Part shown: one piece after another, positions 1 through 9,183 of the stretch
How the letters are laid out: every line of letters starts with the position of its first letter
Position numbering within the stretch: the stretch's first letter is position 1
Source of the DNA: Lautropia sp.
GTDB taxonomy: Bacteria; Pseudomonadota; Gammaproteobacteria; Burkholderiales; Burkholderiaceae_E
Reading direction: 5' to 3'
Assembly: GCA_013813615.1 (NCBI GenBank)
Contig: JACCRJ010000413.1
Location: 1-11,197 of the forward strand
DNA length: 11,197 bases
Made by a program: the position numbers and the translations under genes
The notes under the pieces: model-generated
What the model saw: only the letters and a program-made list of their open reading frames with translations
What the model was told of the DNA's origin: nothing
Database searches by the model: none

Positions 1-45
1 TGTCGGGATCGGGCGGGGGGGCGCGCGGTGGAAGGCAGGGATGAG

Positions 46-507
46 ATGCAAGGCGCGCGCAGGGCGGCGGTCGAGCTGAAGATCCTGGACGAGCGGATCC
101 GGGAGCACCTGCCCGCCTATGCAACCCCCGGCAGCGCCGGACTGGACCTGCGCGCCTGCATCGACACGACCGTTGACATCGCTGCGGGACAGACCGTGCT
201 GGTTCCGACCGGCATCGCCATCCACATCGGCAATCCCGGGCTTGCGGCAATCATCCTGCCGCGCTCGGGCCTCGGCCACAAGCACGGCATCGTGCTGGGC
301 AACCTGGTCGGGCTGATCGACTCCGACTACCAGGGGCCGCTGATGGTGTCATGCTGGAACCGCAGCTCGGAGACGTTCGTGCTGAAGCCGCTGGAGCGGC
401 TGGCCCAACTGGTGGTGGTACCGATCGTCCAGGTGAGCTTCCGGCAGGTCGAGGAATTCCAGGACAGCGAACGCGGTAGCGGCGGCTTCGGCAGCACCGG
501 GCGCTGA
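46..507 (+). CDS. dut: Deoxyuridine 5'-triphosphate nucleotidohydrolase (dUTPase)
   Basis: Hydrolyses dUTP to dUMP and pyrophosphate in the cytoplasm, keeping uracil out of DNA and supplying dUMP for thymidylate synthesis. From the ATG at 46 it is 153 aa, the usual size for the trimeric bacterial family. All five family motifs are visible: AGLDLRA (about residues 32-38), [10 protein letters not shown] (72-81), GLIDSDYQG with its conserved Asp (about 89-97), the RLAQLVVVP stretch (118-126), and the Gly-rich [11 protein letters not shown] tail that closes over the nucleotide. A GTG at 28 would add six residues. I prefer 46 because GGCAGGG lies about 5 nt upstream and E. coli Dut starts at the equivalent place. 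In many proteobacteria dut follows coaBC; a reading frame ending at 42-44 just before this ATG could be such a neighbour but is too short to identify. The stop codon lies inside a tandem repeat. Confidence 0.97.
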   Translation: MQGARRAAVELKILDERIREHLPAYATPGSAGLDLRACIDTTVDIAAGQTVLVPTGIAIHIGNPGLAAIILPRSGLGHKHGIVLGNLVGLIDSDYQGPLMVSCWNRSSETFVLKPLERLAQLVVVPIVQVSFRQVEEFQDSERGSGGFGSTGR

Positions 508-561
508 GCCAACGGCGCCGACTGAGCCAACGGCGCCTACCGCTGACCCGGCGGCGCCTGC
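505..561. repeat. Short tandem repeat across the dut / lipoprotein convergent junction
   Basis: Two adjacent 18-nt units, 505-522 and 523-540, match at 17 of 18 positions and share the core TGAGCCAACGGCGCC. A third, degenerate copy at 544-561 matches 14 of 18. The first unit begins with the dut stop codon and the second places another in-frame TGA 18 nt later. The end of the second unit contains the stop codon (537-539) of the minus-strand lipoprotein gene, and the third copy lies in that gene's last codons. Each unit contains GGCGCC, which is self-complementary, so copies can pair with one another in RNA. No T-run follows on either strand, so a role as a standard terminator is doubtful. Confidence 0.8.
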
Positions 562-2171
562 TTCAGGCGCTCGAAACGCTTCTCCAGCAGATCCGCGTCG
601 TCGAAATGGCGGCGGCCGATGAAGGCGGTCGGCTGGCGTCCCCACTGCCGCATCGAACCCGGCCTGGCGATGCCCATCGGCCAGAAGAAGTAGCGCGCAA
701 GCCGCTCCGTGTTCGGCACCACGCCCTTCGCATCGAAGATGCTGCGGCTGCCGCGGCCGGGCAACGGCAGCATCCGCAGCCGGTTGGCGTCCACCAGCCG
801 ATAGGGGGCGTTGCGGCCCACCGGCTCGCCCCACCGGGCGCCCGGCAACCCGAGCCCCACCAGCTGATGGGTCTGGGACTCGATCCGCAGCGAAACCCCG
901 GCCAGGCCCTTTTCAGCCCCGACCCACTGCCCGATCGGCTCGTCTATCGGCGAGAAAGCCCATTCGATCAGCGGCTCGCTCTCCGGCGGGGGCTTTGCAC
1001 GCAGGCGGCTGGTGGGAAAGAACATCGCGAAGCGGCCGCTCGGCTGGATGGTGTCGTAGAGCAACGGAGCGCCTTGCTCATCCAGCGTCACACGCCAAAC
1101 CAGCCCGTCCAGGCGCCCCCCGAGGAAATCGCCGGCTTCCTGCATCGGCCGCTCGCTGAACCAGATCGTGTAGACCAGTTGCGGCAGGACGGCGGTACCG
1201 TAGCGTGTGAAGGCGAGGCGCCGGTACACCACCGGCTGGGACGGGTCCACGTCGAGCCAGTACCGCTGCGCGTTCGGCGCCACCAGCCCTTCGAGGTCGA
1301 TCCACTGGAGCGGCCCGAAGCGGTCGTACTCGGCGCGCGTGGCGATCTCGAAGCTCGGCGCGTAGGCGTCGAGAAGCCGCTCCCGCGACGCCTCGCTGAT
1401 TTGCGGAATGCCAAGCACGTCCAGCGGGGAGGCGGCCATGGCCGCTCGTGCATCCGCCAGCGCCTCCTCGGCGGAAAGGGGTTTCTCCCGGGGCAGGTAT
1501 TCCTGATAGGCGACGCTGTCCGGCGGGGGCGCCTTGCGCTGGGCGGCGAAGGTCCGGCGGGTATGTCGCTGCCAGGCGCGCTCGCCGGCAGCGAATGGCA
1601 TGCCGGTCAACGAGTACAGCCCCAGCGCCCGCTTGACCATGCTGTAGTCGTCCGGCACGACGACCGCCGCGCGCAGGCGCCTCCGTTGCGGCGCCGCCAT
1701 CGCGTGGTCGCTCACCAGGAGGCTGCCGCACGACTGCACCTGGGCGGCGACCTGGCCGCGATCGAGCATGCCCAGGACGGGAAACGCTTCGTCCGGCAGG
1801 TTGGCCGTCTCGTAGCCCCGGGCCTGCGTGTCGAGCGCCCGCATGCGCTCCACCCAGGGGCGATAGCGCACATCGGCTGCGGCCGCCTCCGGCCGCAACG
1901 ACGCGGTGAAGCGATCGACCCGCAGATACGGAAATCCCGCCACGCGGTGCTCGCCGCCGTCGCCGGTGCCGGCAACATGGACGACGCGGTCGAGTTCCTC
2001 CAGGAAGACCAGGCAATCGCCCGCTGACCGGGCTGGCTCACCGAGCTTGCCGGGCCCGGTGGCGGGGACGCCGGCGCAGCCCGCGAGCATCGTCAGTGCG
2101 ACGACGGCTGCCGCCTGGAGCCTGAGCAGACCCGCCGACGCCGCCAGCCGCTGGATGGACTGCATCTGCAT
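537..2171 (-). CDS. Predicted outer-membrane lipoprotein of unknown function
   Basis: I do not recognise this protein by function. From the ATG at 2171 it is 544 aa. The N-terminus is a lipoprotein signal: a short region with one Arg near residue 8, a hydrophobic stretch (about 18-29), and a lipobox Leu-Ala-Gly-Cys with the lipidated Cys at residue 32. The +2 residue is Ala, not Asp, which by the E. coli rule points to the outer membrane. The mature protein is mostly soluble in character, with many Trp, Tyr and Arg residues and no further membrane segment. It has no catalytic motif that I can name. Near the C-terminus there is an aromatic stretch (RYFFWPMG) followed by an HFDDAD sequence. The start overlaps the tal stop codon (TGATG), which suggests translational coupling; an ATG at 2165 is an alternative that keeps the signal peptide. 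No clear Shine-Dalgarno is visible. It is last in a three-gene unit. Confidence 0.85.
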   Translation of the reverse strand: MQMQSIQRLAASAGLLRLQAAAVVALTMLAGCAGVPATGPGKLGEPARSAGDCLVFLEELDRVVHVAGTGDGGEHRVAGFPYLRVDRFTASLRPEAAAADVRYRPWVERMRALDTQARGYETANLPDEAFPVLGMLDRGQVAAQVQSCGSLLVSDHAMAAPQRRRLRAAVVVPDDYSMVKRALGLYSLTGMPFAAGERAWQRHTRRTFAAQRKAPPPDSVAYQEYLPREKPLSAEEALADARAAMAASPLDVLGIPQISEASRERLLDAYAPSFEIATRAEYDRFGPLQWIDLEGLVAPNAQRYWLDVDPSQPVVYRRLAFTRYGTAVLPQLVYTIWFSERPMQEAGDFLGGRLDGLVWRVTLDEQGAPLLYDTIQPSGRFAMFFPTSRLRAKPPPESEPLIEWAFSPIDEPIGQWVGAEKGLAGVSLRIESQTHQLVGLGLPGARWGEPVGRNAPYRLVDANRLRMLPLPGRGSRSIFDAKGVVPNTERLARYFFWPMGIARPGSMRQWGRQPTAFIGRRHFDDADLLEKRFERLKQAPPGQR

Positions 2172-3163
2172 CACGCTGCGGCGAGCACCATCTGCTCGAG
2201 CGAGCGGATATCGGCAACGAAGCCCCGGATGCCTTCGGCCAGCTTGTCCGTCGCCATCGGATCCTCGTTCATCTCGAAGCGAAAACGCGGCTCTTCGTAT
2301 CGCTCGCGCTCGACCGCCGCCCGCTGCGCTTCAGCGGGATCCAGGTGCCGCACCACGGTTTCCTGCGACTGCGCGAGTTGCTGCAGCAGTTCCGGACTGA
2401 TGGTCAAGAGGTCGCAGCCTGCGAGCCCCAGCACCTGGCCGACATTGCGAAAGCTCGCGCCCATCACCTCGGTCTCGTAGCCGAAGCGCTTGTAGTAGGT
2501 ATGGATGCGCCGCACCGAGAGCACACCCGGATCCTCGTCGGCGGCGAACTCCCGCCCGTCGCGCTTTTTGTACCAGTCGTAGATTCGGCCGACGAAAGGG
2601 CTGACGAGGGTCACGCCGGCATCGGCGCAGGCGACCGCCTGCGGGAAACCGAAGAGCAGCGTCAGGTTGCAGTGGATCGATTCACGCTCGAGCCGCTCGG
2701 CTGCGGCGATGCCCTCCCACGTCGAAGCGATCTTGATCAGAACGCGCTCCCGCCGAATCCCGGCTGCTTCGTAGAGCCAGATCAGGCGGCGCGCCTTGGC
2801 GACGGTCGCCGCGGTGTCGAACGACAGGCGGGCGTCGACCTCGGTGGACACGCGCCCGGGAATGATCTTCAGGATCTCCGTGCCGAAGGCGATCAGCAGA
2901 CGGTCGCAGATCTCTTCGACGCGGCCCACGCCATCCGGCGCGTCGCCGGGCTGGCCGCGAGCCCGCTCCAGCAGACCGCTGTACTCCGGCTTTCGAACCG
3001 CCTTGAGGATCAGGGTCGGGTTGGTGGTCGCATCGCGGGGCGCAAAAGCCATGATCGAATTGAAGTCCCCGGTGTCCGCGACCACCGTCGTCATCTGCTT
3101 GAGCTGCTCCAACGCACTTGGCGCTACCGCCGCGCCGCCGAGTCGCGCCTCGGATATGGACAT
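2171..3163 (-). CDS. tal: Transaldolase (TalB type)
   Basis: Transfers a dihydroxyacetone unit between sedoheptulose 7-phosphate and glyceraldehyde 3-phosphate in the non-oxidative pentose phosphate pathway. From the ATG at 3163 it is 330 aa, slightly longer than E. coli TalB (317). The active-site landmarks are present: VVADTGD with the catalytic Asp (residue 30), ATTNP with the conserved Asn (48), STEVDARLS with Glu (108), and LIKIAST with the Schiff-base Lys (144). NCNLTLLF and [12 protein letters not shown] follow, and the C-terminal [15 protein letters not shown] matches the family. A GTG at 3169 could also start the protein and would overlap the upstream stop codon as GTGA. I favour 3163 because AGGTGA lies just upstream of it. 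Either way the gene abuts the upstream TPP-enzyme gene and its stop overlaps the lipoprotein start, so it is the middle gene of a coupled unit. Confidence 0.95.
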   Translation of the reverse strand: MSISEARLGGAAVAPSALEQLKQMTTVVADTGDFNSIMAFAPRDATTNPTLILKAVRKPEYSGLLERARGQPGDAPDGVGRVEEICDRLLIAFGTEILKIIPGRVSTEVDARLSFDTAATVAKARRLIWLYEAAGIRRERVLIKIASTWEGIAAAERLERESIHCNLTLLFGFPQAVACADAGVTLVSPFVGRIYDWYKKRDGREFAADEDPGVLSVRRIHTYYKRFGYETEVMGASFRNVGQVLGLAGCDLLTISPELLQQLAQSQETVVRHLDPAEAQRAAVERERYEEPRFRFEMNEDPMATDKLAEGIRGFVADIRSLEQMVLAAA

Positions 3164-3165
3164 GA

Positions 3166-4947
3166 TCACCTGGCCCCCAGCGCTTGCTGCCGGATCTGGT
3201 CGAGCGTCTGATTCGGCGTGATCGCCTGCGGATCGATCATCAATTCAAGCAGGGCCGGCTGGCCCTCGCGGTTGGCCCCCGTGGCGCGCTCGAAGGCGGC
3301 CGGGAAATCAGCCGTCCTGCTCACCCGCTCGCCATGGCAGCCGTAAGCCCGGGCCAGCGCGTCGAACTCCGGATTGACCAGATCGGTGCCGTGAACCCGG
3401 CCCGGGAAGTGCCTTTCCTGATGCATCCTGATCGTACCGTACATCCCGTTGTTGATCAGCAGGACAGTGATCGGGGCGGCGAACTGGCGCGCAGTGGCAA
3501 GTTCCTGGCCCGTCATCAGAAAATCACCGTCGCCGGTGAGGGCAAGCACGAGCCGATCCGGGTACCGCAACTTGGCGGCGATGGCAGCCGGCACGCCGTA
3601 GCCCATGGCGCCGGAGGTGGGCGCGAGCTGAGTCTTGTGCTGCCGGTGCCGGTAGAACCGGTGCAGGGCCGCAGCAAAGTTGCCCGCGCCGTTGGCGATG
3701 ATCGCGTCGGCCGGCAGGTGCCTGTCCAGGTACAGCAGGATCGCGGGATAGTCGAGGTCGCCGGGCTGCGGCCGCGGCTTGCGCCACGCGTCGTAGTCTG
3801 CCCGCGCCGTCTCGATCCGTTCGCGCCGAACAGCTTCGCTCGAGCCAGTGGCAGCGCCAGCTTCGGCGGTACCGGTGCCGCCGGCCATGCCGCCTTCATC
3901 CAGGGCGTCCGAGAACGCGCCGAGGGCGATCGCCCATTCATCGGCACCGCTGACGATGCCCAGCGTCGGCCGGTAGACCCGGCCGATCTCGTCGGGATCC
4001 GGGTAGACGTGGATCAACTGCTGTGCCGGCAGCGGCACGTCCAGCAGCGAATAGCCGTTGGTCGTCATTTCGCCGAGCCGCGCACCCACCGCCACGATCA
4101 GGTCGGCCTGCCGGACCCGTGCCGCCAGCTGCGGGCTCACGCCGATGCCGACCTCGCCGATGTAGAGCGGATCGCAGTTGTCGTAGGCGTCCTGGAAGCG
4201 CCAGGCGCAGGCAACCGGGATCTGGTGGCGGTGGGCGTAACGGGCCACCGCCTCGCGGCCGGCGTTGCTCCAGTTGGAGCCGCCGATCAGCAGCAGCGGA
4301 TTCTGCGCGGCGGCCAGCATCGCATGCATCCGGCGCAGCTGACTGGTCGACGGGGCCGCCTGGATCGCAGTGAAGCGGCGGCCGTCCGGTACGGTGGCGA
4401 TCTCCGCCAGCATGTCCTCCGGCAAGGCCAGTACCACGGGCCCGGGACGGCCGGAGGTGGCTGTATGAAACGCGTGGGATACCAGCTCGGGGATCCGTTC
4501 GACGCGGTCGATGCTGGCCACCCATTTGGCAATTCCGCCGAACATGCGGCGGTAGTCGATCTCCTGGAACGCCTCGCGCTCGACGAAGTCGCCGCCGACC
4601 TGGCCGATGAACAGGATCATCGGCGTACTGTCCTGCCGGGCCGTGTGGACGCCGATCGCGGCGTTGGTTGCACCGGGGCCGCGGGTCACGAAGCAGATGC
4701 CGGGGCCGCCACCGAGCTTGCCCCAGGCCTCCGCCATGTTGGCCGCCCCGCCCTCCTGGCGGCACACCGTCAGCGCGAGGCGCTCGCGGACGTCGTGCAG
4801 TGCATCCAGCACCGGCAGGTAGCTCTCACCCGGTACGCAGAACGCATGGCTGACGCCATGGACCAGCAGCTGGTCGATCAGAAGGCGGCCGCCGCTGCGC
4901 GGAATCAGTCCTGGCGGTGGCCCGCCGGCTCGATTGGTAGGACTCAT
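3166..4947 (-). CDS. Thiamine-diphosphate-dependent enzyme of the acetolactate synthase (IlvB) superfamily
   Basis: A TPP-dependent carboligase or decarboxylase, substrate unknown. From the ATG at 4947 it is 593 aa and has the three domains of the family. The N-terminal PYR domain has [15 protein letters not shown] and [12 protein letters not shown], which contains the catalytic Glu at residue 65 that activates TPP. The central domain holds [11 protein letters not shown]. The C-terminal PP domain has the metal/TPP motif GDGDFLMTG (472-480) ending in NN (499-500). After NN the sequence is [10 protein letters not shown], where biosynthetic acetolactate synthases carry a GMVxQWQ-type motif with a specificity Trp; here His occupies that region. 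With no ilvN beside it, I infer that it is not the branched-chain amino acid enzyme. A Gly/Ala/Ser-rich linker (about 352-371) separates the central and PP domains. Upstream alternative starts are ATG 4989 and TTG 5040; both add residues unlike the family. No good Shine-Dalgarno is seen. First gene of the unit with tal. Confidence 0.88.
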   Translation of the reverse strand: MSPTNRAGGPPPGLIPRSGGRLLIDQLLVHGVSHAFCVPGESYLPVLDALHDVRERLALTVCRQEGGAANMAEAWGKLGGGPGICFVTRGPGATNAAIGVHTARQDSTPMILFIGQVGGDFVEREAFQEIDYRRMFGGIAKWVASIDRVERIPELVSHAFHTATSGRPGPVVLALPEDMLAEIATVPDGRRFTAIQAAPSTSQLRRMHAMLAAAQNPLLLIGGSNWSNAGREAVARYAHRHQIPVACAWRFQDAYDNCDPLYIGEVGIGVSPQLAARVRQADLIVAVGARLGEMTTNGYSLLDVPLPAQQLIHVYPDPDEIGRVYRPTLGIVSGADEWAIALGAFSDALDEGGMAGGTGTAEAGAATGSSEAVRRERIETARADYDAWRKPRPQPGDLDYPAILLYLDRHLPADAIIANGAGNFAAALHRFYRHRQHKTQLAPTSGAMGYGVPAAIAAKLRYPDRLVLALTGDGDFLMTGQELATARQFAAPITVLLINNGMYGTIRMHQERHFPGRVHGTDLVNPEFDALARAYGCHGERVSRTADFPAAFERATGANREGQPALLELMIDPQAITPNQTLDQIRQQALGAR

Positions 4948-4973
4948 TGTCTTGCTGGCTATGTTGACTGAAC

Positions 4974-4988
4974 GCGGTGATTGTCTCA
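4974..4988 (-). promoter_or_regulatory. Possible extended -10 promoter for the TPP enzyme-tal-lipoprotein unit
   Basis: On the minus strand the sequence TGAGACAAT (about 4980-4988) combines a TGn extension with GACAAT, which matches TATAAT at four of six positions. No recognisable -35 hexamer lies at the usual distance. Transcription would start near 4973, upstream of the ATG at 4947 but downstream of the ATG at 4989, which would favour the shorter protein. This is a weak match and an inference only. Confidence 0.22.
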
Positions 4989-5089
4989 TCTGCCGGCGCG
5001 CCTCGCGGCCAGGCCACCGGCCCCTGACCGGGGGATGCAAAATCCGGCGTCACCACGGCCGGGGCCCAGGCGGAACGAGGCGCTGATGC

Positions 5090-5098
5090 TGGCACAAT
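5090..5098 (+). promoter_or_regulatory. Possible extended -10 promoter for argG
   Basis: TGGCACAAT reads as a TGn extension followed by CACAAT, which matches TATAAT at four of six positions. No convincing -35 hexamer is present at 16-18 nt spacing. Transcription would begin near 5105 and give a leader of only about 13 nt that still contains the Shine-Dalgarno. I saw no ArgR-box-like AT-rich palindrome in the intergenic region. Confidence 0.35.
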
Positions 5099-5107
5099 AG
5101 CGGCCTC

Positions 5108-5114
5108 GGAGGAA
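5108..5114 (+). promoter_or_regulatory. Ribosome-binding site of argG
   Basis: GGAGGAA ends 3 nt before the ATG at 5118. It is a near-consensus Shine-Dalgarno and fixes the argG start, although the spacing is slightly tight. Confidence 0.75.
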
Positions 5115-5117
5115 CTC

Positions 5118-6410
<1,293 letters not shown>

Positions 6411-6436
6411 GGACGTACCGGATCAAGTGAAGCACC

Positions 6437-6443
6437 AAGGAGG
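6437..6443 (+). promoter_or_regulatory. Ribosome-binding site deciding the yajQ start
   Basis: A full-consensus AAGGAGG lies 7 nt before the ATG at 6451. A GTG at 6427 opens the same frame but sits upstream of this site and would add eight non-conserved residues, so 6451 is the supported start. Confidence 0.85.
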
Positions 6444-6450
6444 CTGTCAG

Positions 6451-6936
6451 ATGCCATCATTCGACGTGATCTGTGAAGCAAATATGGTCGAGATCCGCAA
6501 CGCATTGGACCAGGCCAACAAGGAGATCACCAACCGGTTCGACTTCAAGGGCTCGGACTCCAGGATCGAACTCAAGGACAAGGCGATGACCGCCTTTGCC
6601 GACGATGATTTCAAGCTCAGCCAGGTGCGCGATGTCCTGCTTTCAAAACTCGCCAAGCGCAACGTGGATGTCCGCTTCCTCGACAGCGGCAGCATCGAGA
6701 AGATCTCCGGCGACAAGGTGAAGCAGGTGATCACCGTGCGCCACGGGGTGCCTCAGGACGCCGCCAAGAAGATCGTCAAGCTGCTGAAGGATGCGAAGCT
6801 CAAAGTCAGCGGCTCCATCCAGGGCGATGCGGTCCGCGTCGCCGGCGCAAAGCGCGACGATCTCCAGACCGCCATCGGCCTGATCAAGCAGGAAATCAAC
6901 GACCTGCCGCTGGCGGTGGACAACTTCCGCGACTGA
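6451..6936 (+). CDS. yajQ: YajQ-family nucleotide-binding protein
   Basis: A small cytoplasmic protein of the YajQ family (UPF0234). Members bind nucleotides, and in Xanthomonas a homologue is a cyclic-di-GMP effector acting with a transcription factor. The role here is inferred only from family membership. The product is 161 aa against about 163 aa for E. coli YajQ. It begins with the typical MPSFDV and has [19 protein letters not shown] (about 18-36), the VDVRFLDSG segment in the middle, and ends with the characteristic [10 protein letters not shown]. Two related alpha/beta halves are expected for the family. It follows argG by 40 nt on the same strand and converges on dxs. No promoter of its own is apparent in the 40-nt gap. 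Confidence 0.95.
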   Translation: MPSFDVICEANMVEIRNALDQANKEITNRFDFKGSDSRIELKDKAMTAFADDDFKLSQVRDVLLSKLAKRNVDVRFLDSGSIEKISGDKVKQVITVRHGVPQDAAKKIVKLLKDAKLKVSGSIQGDAVRVAGAKRDDLQTAIGLIKQEINDLPLAVDNFRD

Positions 6937-7229
6937 GAAGTCCAGTGGCTTTCTCGCAACGACGGGCTAGCCAAACGGAAGGCAGCGGGCGGCGAGTTCG
7001 GCAAAACTGCAACACGACGGGGACACAAGGACGGCAGGGGCCGACGAACGGACTTTTGTGAGGGACGCGAATCGCGGACAATCTTCCTTGCGGTCACGAT
7101 GCATTGCCAAGTCTCAGCGGGTTGCAGCGTCACCGTTCAGTCTCCTAGTCTCCTCTCTTTTCGCCCTGTGTTCGAAGCGCATGCGACGAACCAGGGCGGT
7201 TTCTTTTCCGGACGTCCGCTTCCTGGCGC
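6937..7229. other. Convergent intergenic region between yajQ and dxs
   Basis: I find no convincing gene in these 293 nt. A frame opening at 7058 on the plus strand runs into the antisense of dxs, has no ribosome-binding site and encodes an Arg-rich, feature-poor peptide, so I treat it as spurious. The region contains a direct repeat of AGTCTCCT (7139-7146 and 7147-7154), a pyrimidine-rich stretch just after it, the palindrome GGCTAGCC (6965-6972), and a hairpin near the dxs end. Confidence 0.7.
7191..7226. terminator. Possible weak bidirectional hairpin between yajQ and dxs
   Basis: CCAGG plus GCGG (7191-7199) can pair with CCGC (7216-7219) and CCTGG (7222-7226), leaving a 2-nt bulge and a 16-nt loop. 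The loop side overlaps a perfect palindrome, CGGACGTCCG (7209-7218). It sits just past the dxs stop codon, where a terminator would be expected. No T-run follows on either strand, so it is not a canonical intrinsic terminator. Confidence 0.28.
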
Positions 7230-9146
7230 TCAGCGGCTCGCAACCAGCCGGGTGCGGCCGTCACCGGACAGCAGATCCCCGAACCGCGCCCGTACCGACG
7301 CTTCGATGCCGGCGGCATCGAGCCCCTCCAGCTTCAACAGCGCAGCATGGTCGCCGTGGTCGATGAACCGGTCCGGCAGCCCCAGGTGAAGCATCGGCTT
7401 GCTGATGCCGGCCTGCGCCAGCGCCTCCGCGCAAGCAGACCCGGCCCCGCCCATCACCACGTGCTCTTCGAGGGTGACGAACGCATCATGCGACCCAGCC
7501 AGTTCCGCGAGCAGGCCGACGTCCAGCGGTTTAACGAACCGCATGTTCACGACGGTCGCGCCGAGCGCCGCGCCGGCAGCAACCGCCGGGGCCACCATCG
7601 AGCCGAAAGCCAGCATTGCAACGCGCTTGCCTTGCAGCTTGACGTCGGCCTGGCCGATCGGAAGCGAGGTCAGGTCCTTGCGGACCTCGACGCCGGGTCC
7701 CGAGCCGCGCGGGTAGCGCACCGCTGACGGCCCGTTGCACTGGCTCGCGGTGAACAGCATCTGCCGGCATTCGTCTTCATCCGACGGCGCCATCACCGTC
7801 ATATTCGGGATGCAGCGCAGGAACGCGAGGTCGTACGCGCCCGTGTGGGTAGCGCCATCTGCGCCGACGAGACCGGCGCGGTCCAGCGCGAAGACCACCG
7901 GCAGGTTCTGCAGGGCGACGTCGTGGATCAACTGGTCATACGCGCGCTGCAGGAAGGTCGAGTAGATGGCGACCACCGGCTTCATGCCTTCGCAGGCCAG
8001 CCCCGCGGCGAAGGTGACCGCGTGCTGCTCGGCGATGCCGACGTCGAAGTACCGGTCCGGAAAACGCTTCTCGAACTCCACCAGTCCCGACCCCTCCCGC
8101 ATGGCCGGGGTGATCGCCACCAGGCGCGGCTCGAGGGCGCCCATGTCGCAGATCCAGTCCGAGAAGATCCTGGTGTACGTGGGTTTGCCTGCAGCGGCAG
8201 CCTTGATTCCCTCGGCAGGATCGAACTTGCCCGGCCCGTGGTACAGCACCGGGTCTGCCTCGGCCAGCTTGTAACCCTGGCCCTTGCGGGTGATCACATG
8301 CAGGAAGATCGGACCGGACATCCGGCGCAGATTCTGCAGCGTCGGCAGCAGCGAGTCGAGGTCGTGGCCGTCGATTGGGCCGAAGTAGGTGAAGCCCAGC
8401 TCCTCGAAAAAAGTCGCCGGAACCATCATGCCTTTCGCATGTTCTTCCAGGCGCTTCGCCAGTTCATAGACCGGTGGCACCACCGACAGCATCTGCCTGG
8501 CGACGTCGCGGGCTTTCAGCACCGGCCGGGCCGACAGCACGCGCGCGAGATAGCGGTTCATCGCGCCGACCGCCGGCGAGATCGACATGTCGTTGTCGTT
8601 GAGGATCACGAGCAGGTCGATGTCCGGCGTGACGCCGGCATTGTTCAGCGCTTCGAACGCCATGCCGGCACTCATGGCGCCGTCGCCGATCACCGCCACA
8701 TGCCGGCGCCGTTGCGGGCCCTTGCCTTCGCCGAGGTTGCGCGATGCGACCGCCATGCCGAGCGCGGCTGAAATCGACGTCGATGAATGCGCGGTGCCGA
8801 ACGTGTCGTACTCGCTTTCGATGCGCCGGGGAAAGCCGGAGATGCCGCCGTGCTGCCGCAGGTTGTCCATCTGCCGCCGCCGGCCGGTCAGGATCTTATG
8901 GGGATACGACTGATGGCCCACGTCCCATACCAGCCGGTCATAGGGCGTGTTGAAAATGTAGTGGAGCGCGATCGTCAGTTCCACCGTCCCCAGGTTGGAA
9001 GAAAGGTGCCCGCCGGTGCGCGATACCGCGTCCAGCACGAAGCCGCGCAGTTCTTCGGCAAGCTTTTTCAGCGACGAGCGCTCCAGCCGGCGCAGGTCCG
9101 CCGGTGAATTGATCGTCTCCAGCAAGGGAGTTTGAGCCAGCGTCAT
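7230..9146 (-). CDS. dxs: 1-deoxy-D-xylulose-5-phosphate synthase
   Basis: Condenses pyruvate and glyceraldehyde 3-phosphate with loss of CO2 to give 1-deoxy-D-xylulose 5-phosphate. This is the first and usually controlling step of the MEP isoprenoid pathway and also feeds thiamine and pyridoxal synthesis. The 638-aa product (E. coli 620) has all the family marks: [14 protein letters not shown] with the catalytic His (47), [16 protein letters not shown] with His 78, the TPP/Mg motif [18 protein letters not shown] (154-171) followed by NDND (183-186), the GPIDGHD loop (256-262), and the pyrimidine-domain [15 protein letters not shown] with the Glu that activates TPP (373). [14 protein letters not shown] and the transketolase C-terminal domain follow. 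The start is the ATG at 9146, 37 nt after the ispA stop, so it is the last gene of the xseB-ispA-dxs operon. The Shine-Dalgarno is weak (AGG about 14 nt upstream). Confidence 0.98.
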   Translation of the reverse strand: MTLAQTPLLETINSPADLRRLERSSLKKLAEELRGFVLDAVSRTGGHLSSNLGTVELTIALHYIFNTPYDRLVWDVGHQSYPHKILTGRRRQMDNLRQHGGISGFPRRIESEYDTFGTAHSSTSISAALGMAVASRNLGEGKGPQRRRHVAVIGDGAMSAGMAFEALNNAGVTPDIDLLVILNDNDMSISPAVGAMNRYLARVLSARPVLKARDVARQMLSVVPPVYELAKRLEEHAKGMMVPATFFEELGFTYFGPIDGHDLDSLLPTLQNLRRMSGPIFLHVITRKGQGYKLAEADPVLYHGPGKFDPAEGIKAAAAGKPTYTRIFSDWICDMGALEPRLVAITPAMREGSGLVEFEKRFPDRYFDVGIAEQHAVTFAAGLACEGMKPVVAIYSTFLQRAYDQLIHDVALQNLPVVFALDRAGLVGADGATHTGAYDLAFLRCIPNMTVMAPSDEDECRQMLFTASQCNGPSAVRYPRGSGPGVEVRKDLTSLPIGQADVKLQGKRVAMLAFGSMVAPAVAAGAALGATVVNMRFVKPLDVGLLAELAGSHDAFVTLEEHVVMGGAGSACAEALAQAGISKPMLHLGLPDRFIDHGDHAALLKLEGLDAAGIEASVRARFGDLLSGDGRTRLVASR

Positions 9147-9183
9147 GTCAGATAAAACCTAGAGGATGGGGGTGGTGGGCCGG

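Noticed and set aside
1..44. Possible 3' end of an upstream coaBC gene (frame ending in TGA at 42-44)
   Set aside because: coaBC often precedes dut, but only 13 Gly/Arg-rich codons are visible, too few to identify any gene.
505..558. Rho-independent terminator between dut and the lipoprotein gene
   Set aside because: GGCGCC stems are possible, but there is no T-run on either strand and the pairing arises from the repeat itself.
606..2027. Long plus-strand open frame (473 codons) opposite the lipoprotein gene
   Set aside because: It is the antisense of a gene with a clear lipoprotein signal. Its product is Arg/Pro/His-rich without motifs, and the open frame is explained by GC-rich third positions.
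3184..4971. Plus-strand open frame of 595 codons opposite the TPP enzyme
   Set aside because: The opposite strand has unmistakable TPP-family motifs. The antisense product resembles nothing and has the composition expected from GC bias.
4990..5040. TTG start at 5040 giving a 624-aa TPP enzyme
   Set aside because: The added residues are Arg/Pro-rich, unlike the family, and there is no ribosome-binding site. ATG 4947 is closer to where conservation begins.
7058..7366. Possible small plus-strand gene (102 codons) starting in the yajQ-dxs gap
   Set aside because: More than a third of it is antisense to dxs, there is no Shine-Dalgarno, and the TTGTGA/GACAAT pair upstream has poor 15-nt spacing.
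7845..8771. Plus-strand open frame of 308 codons opposite dxs
   Set aside because: Shadow of dxs, His/Arg-rich and motif-free.
9147..9183. TPP riboswitch or other leader element before dxs
   Set aside because: Only 37 nt separate ispA and dxs, too short for a TPP riboswitch, and no THI-box-like sequence is visible.
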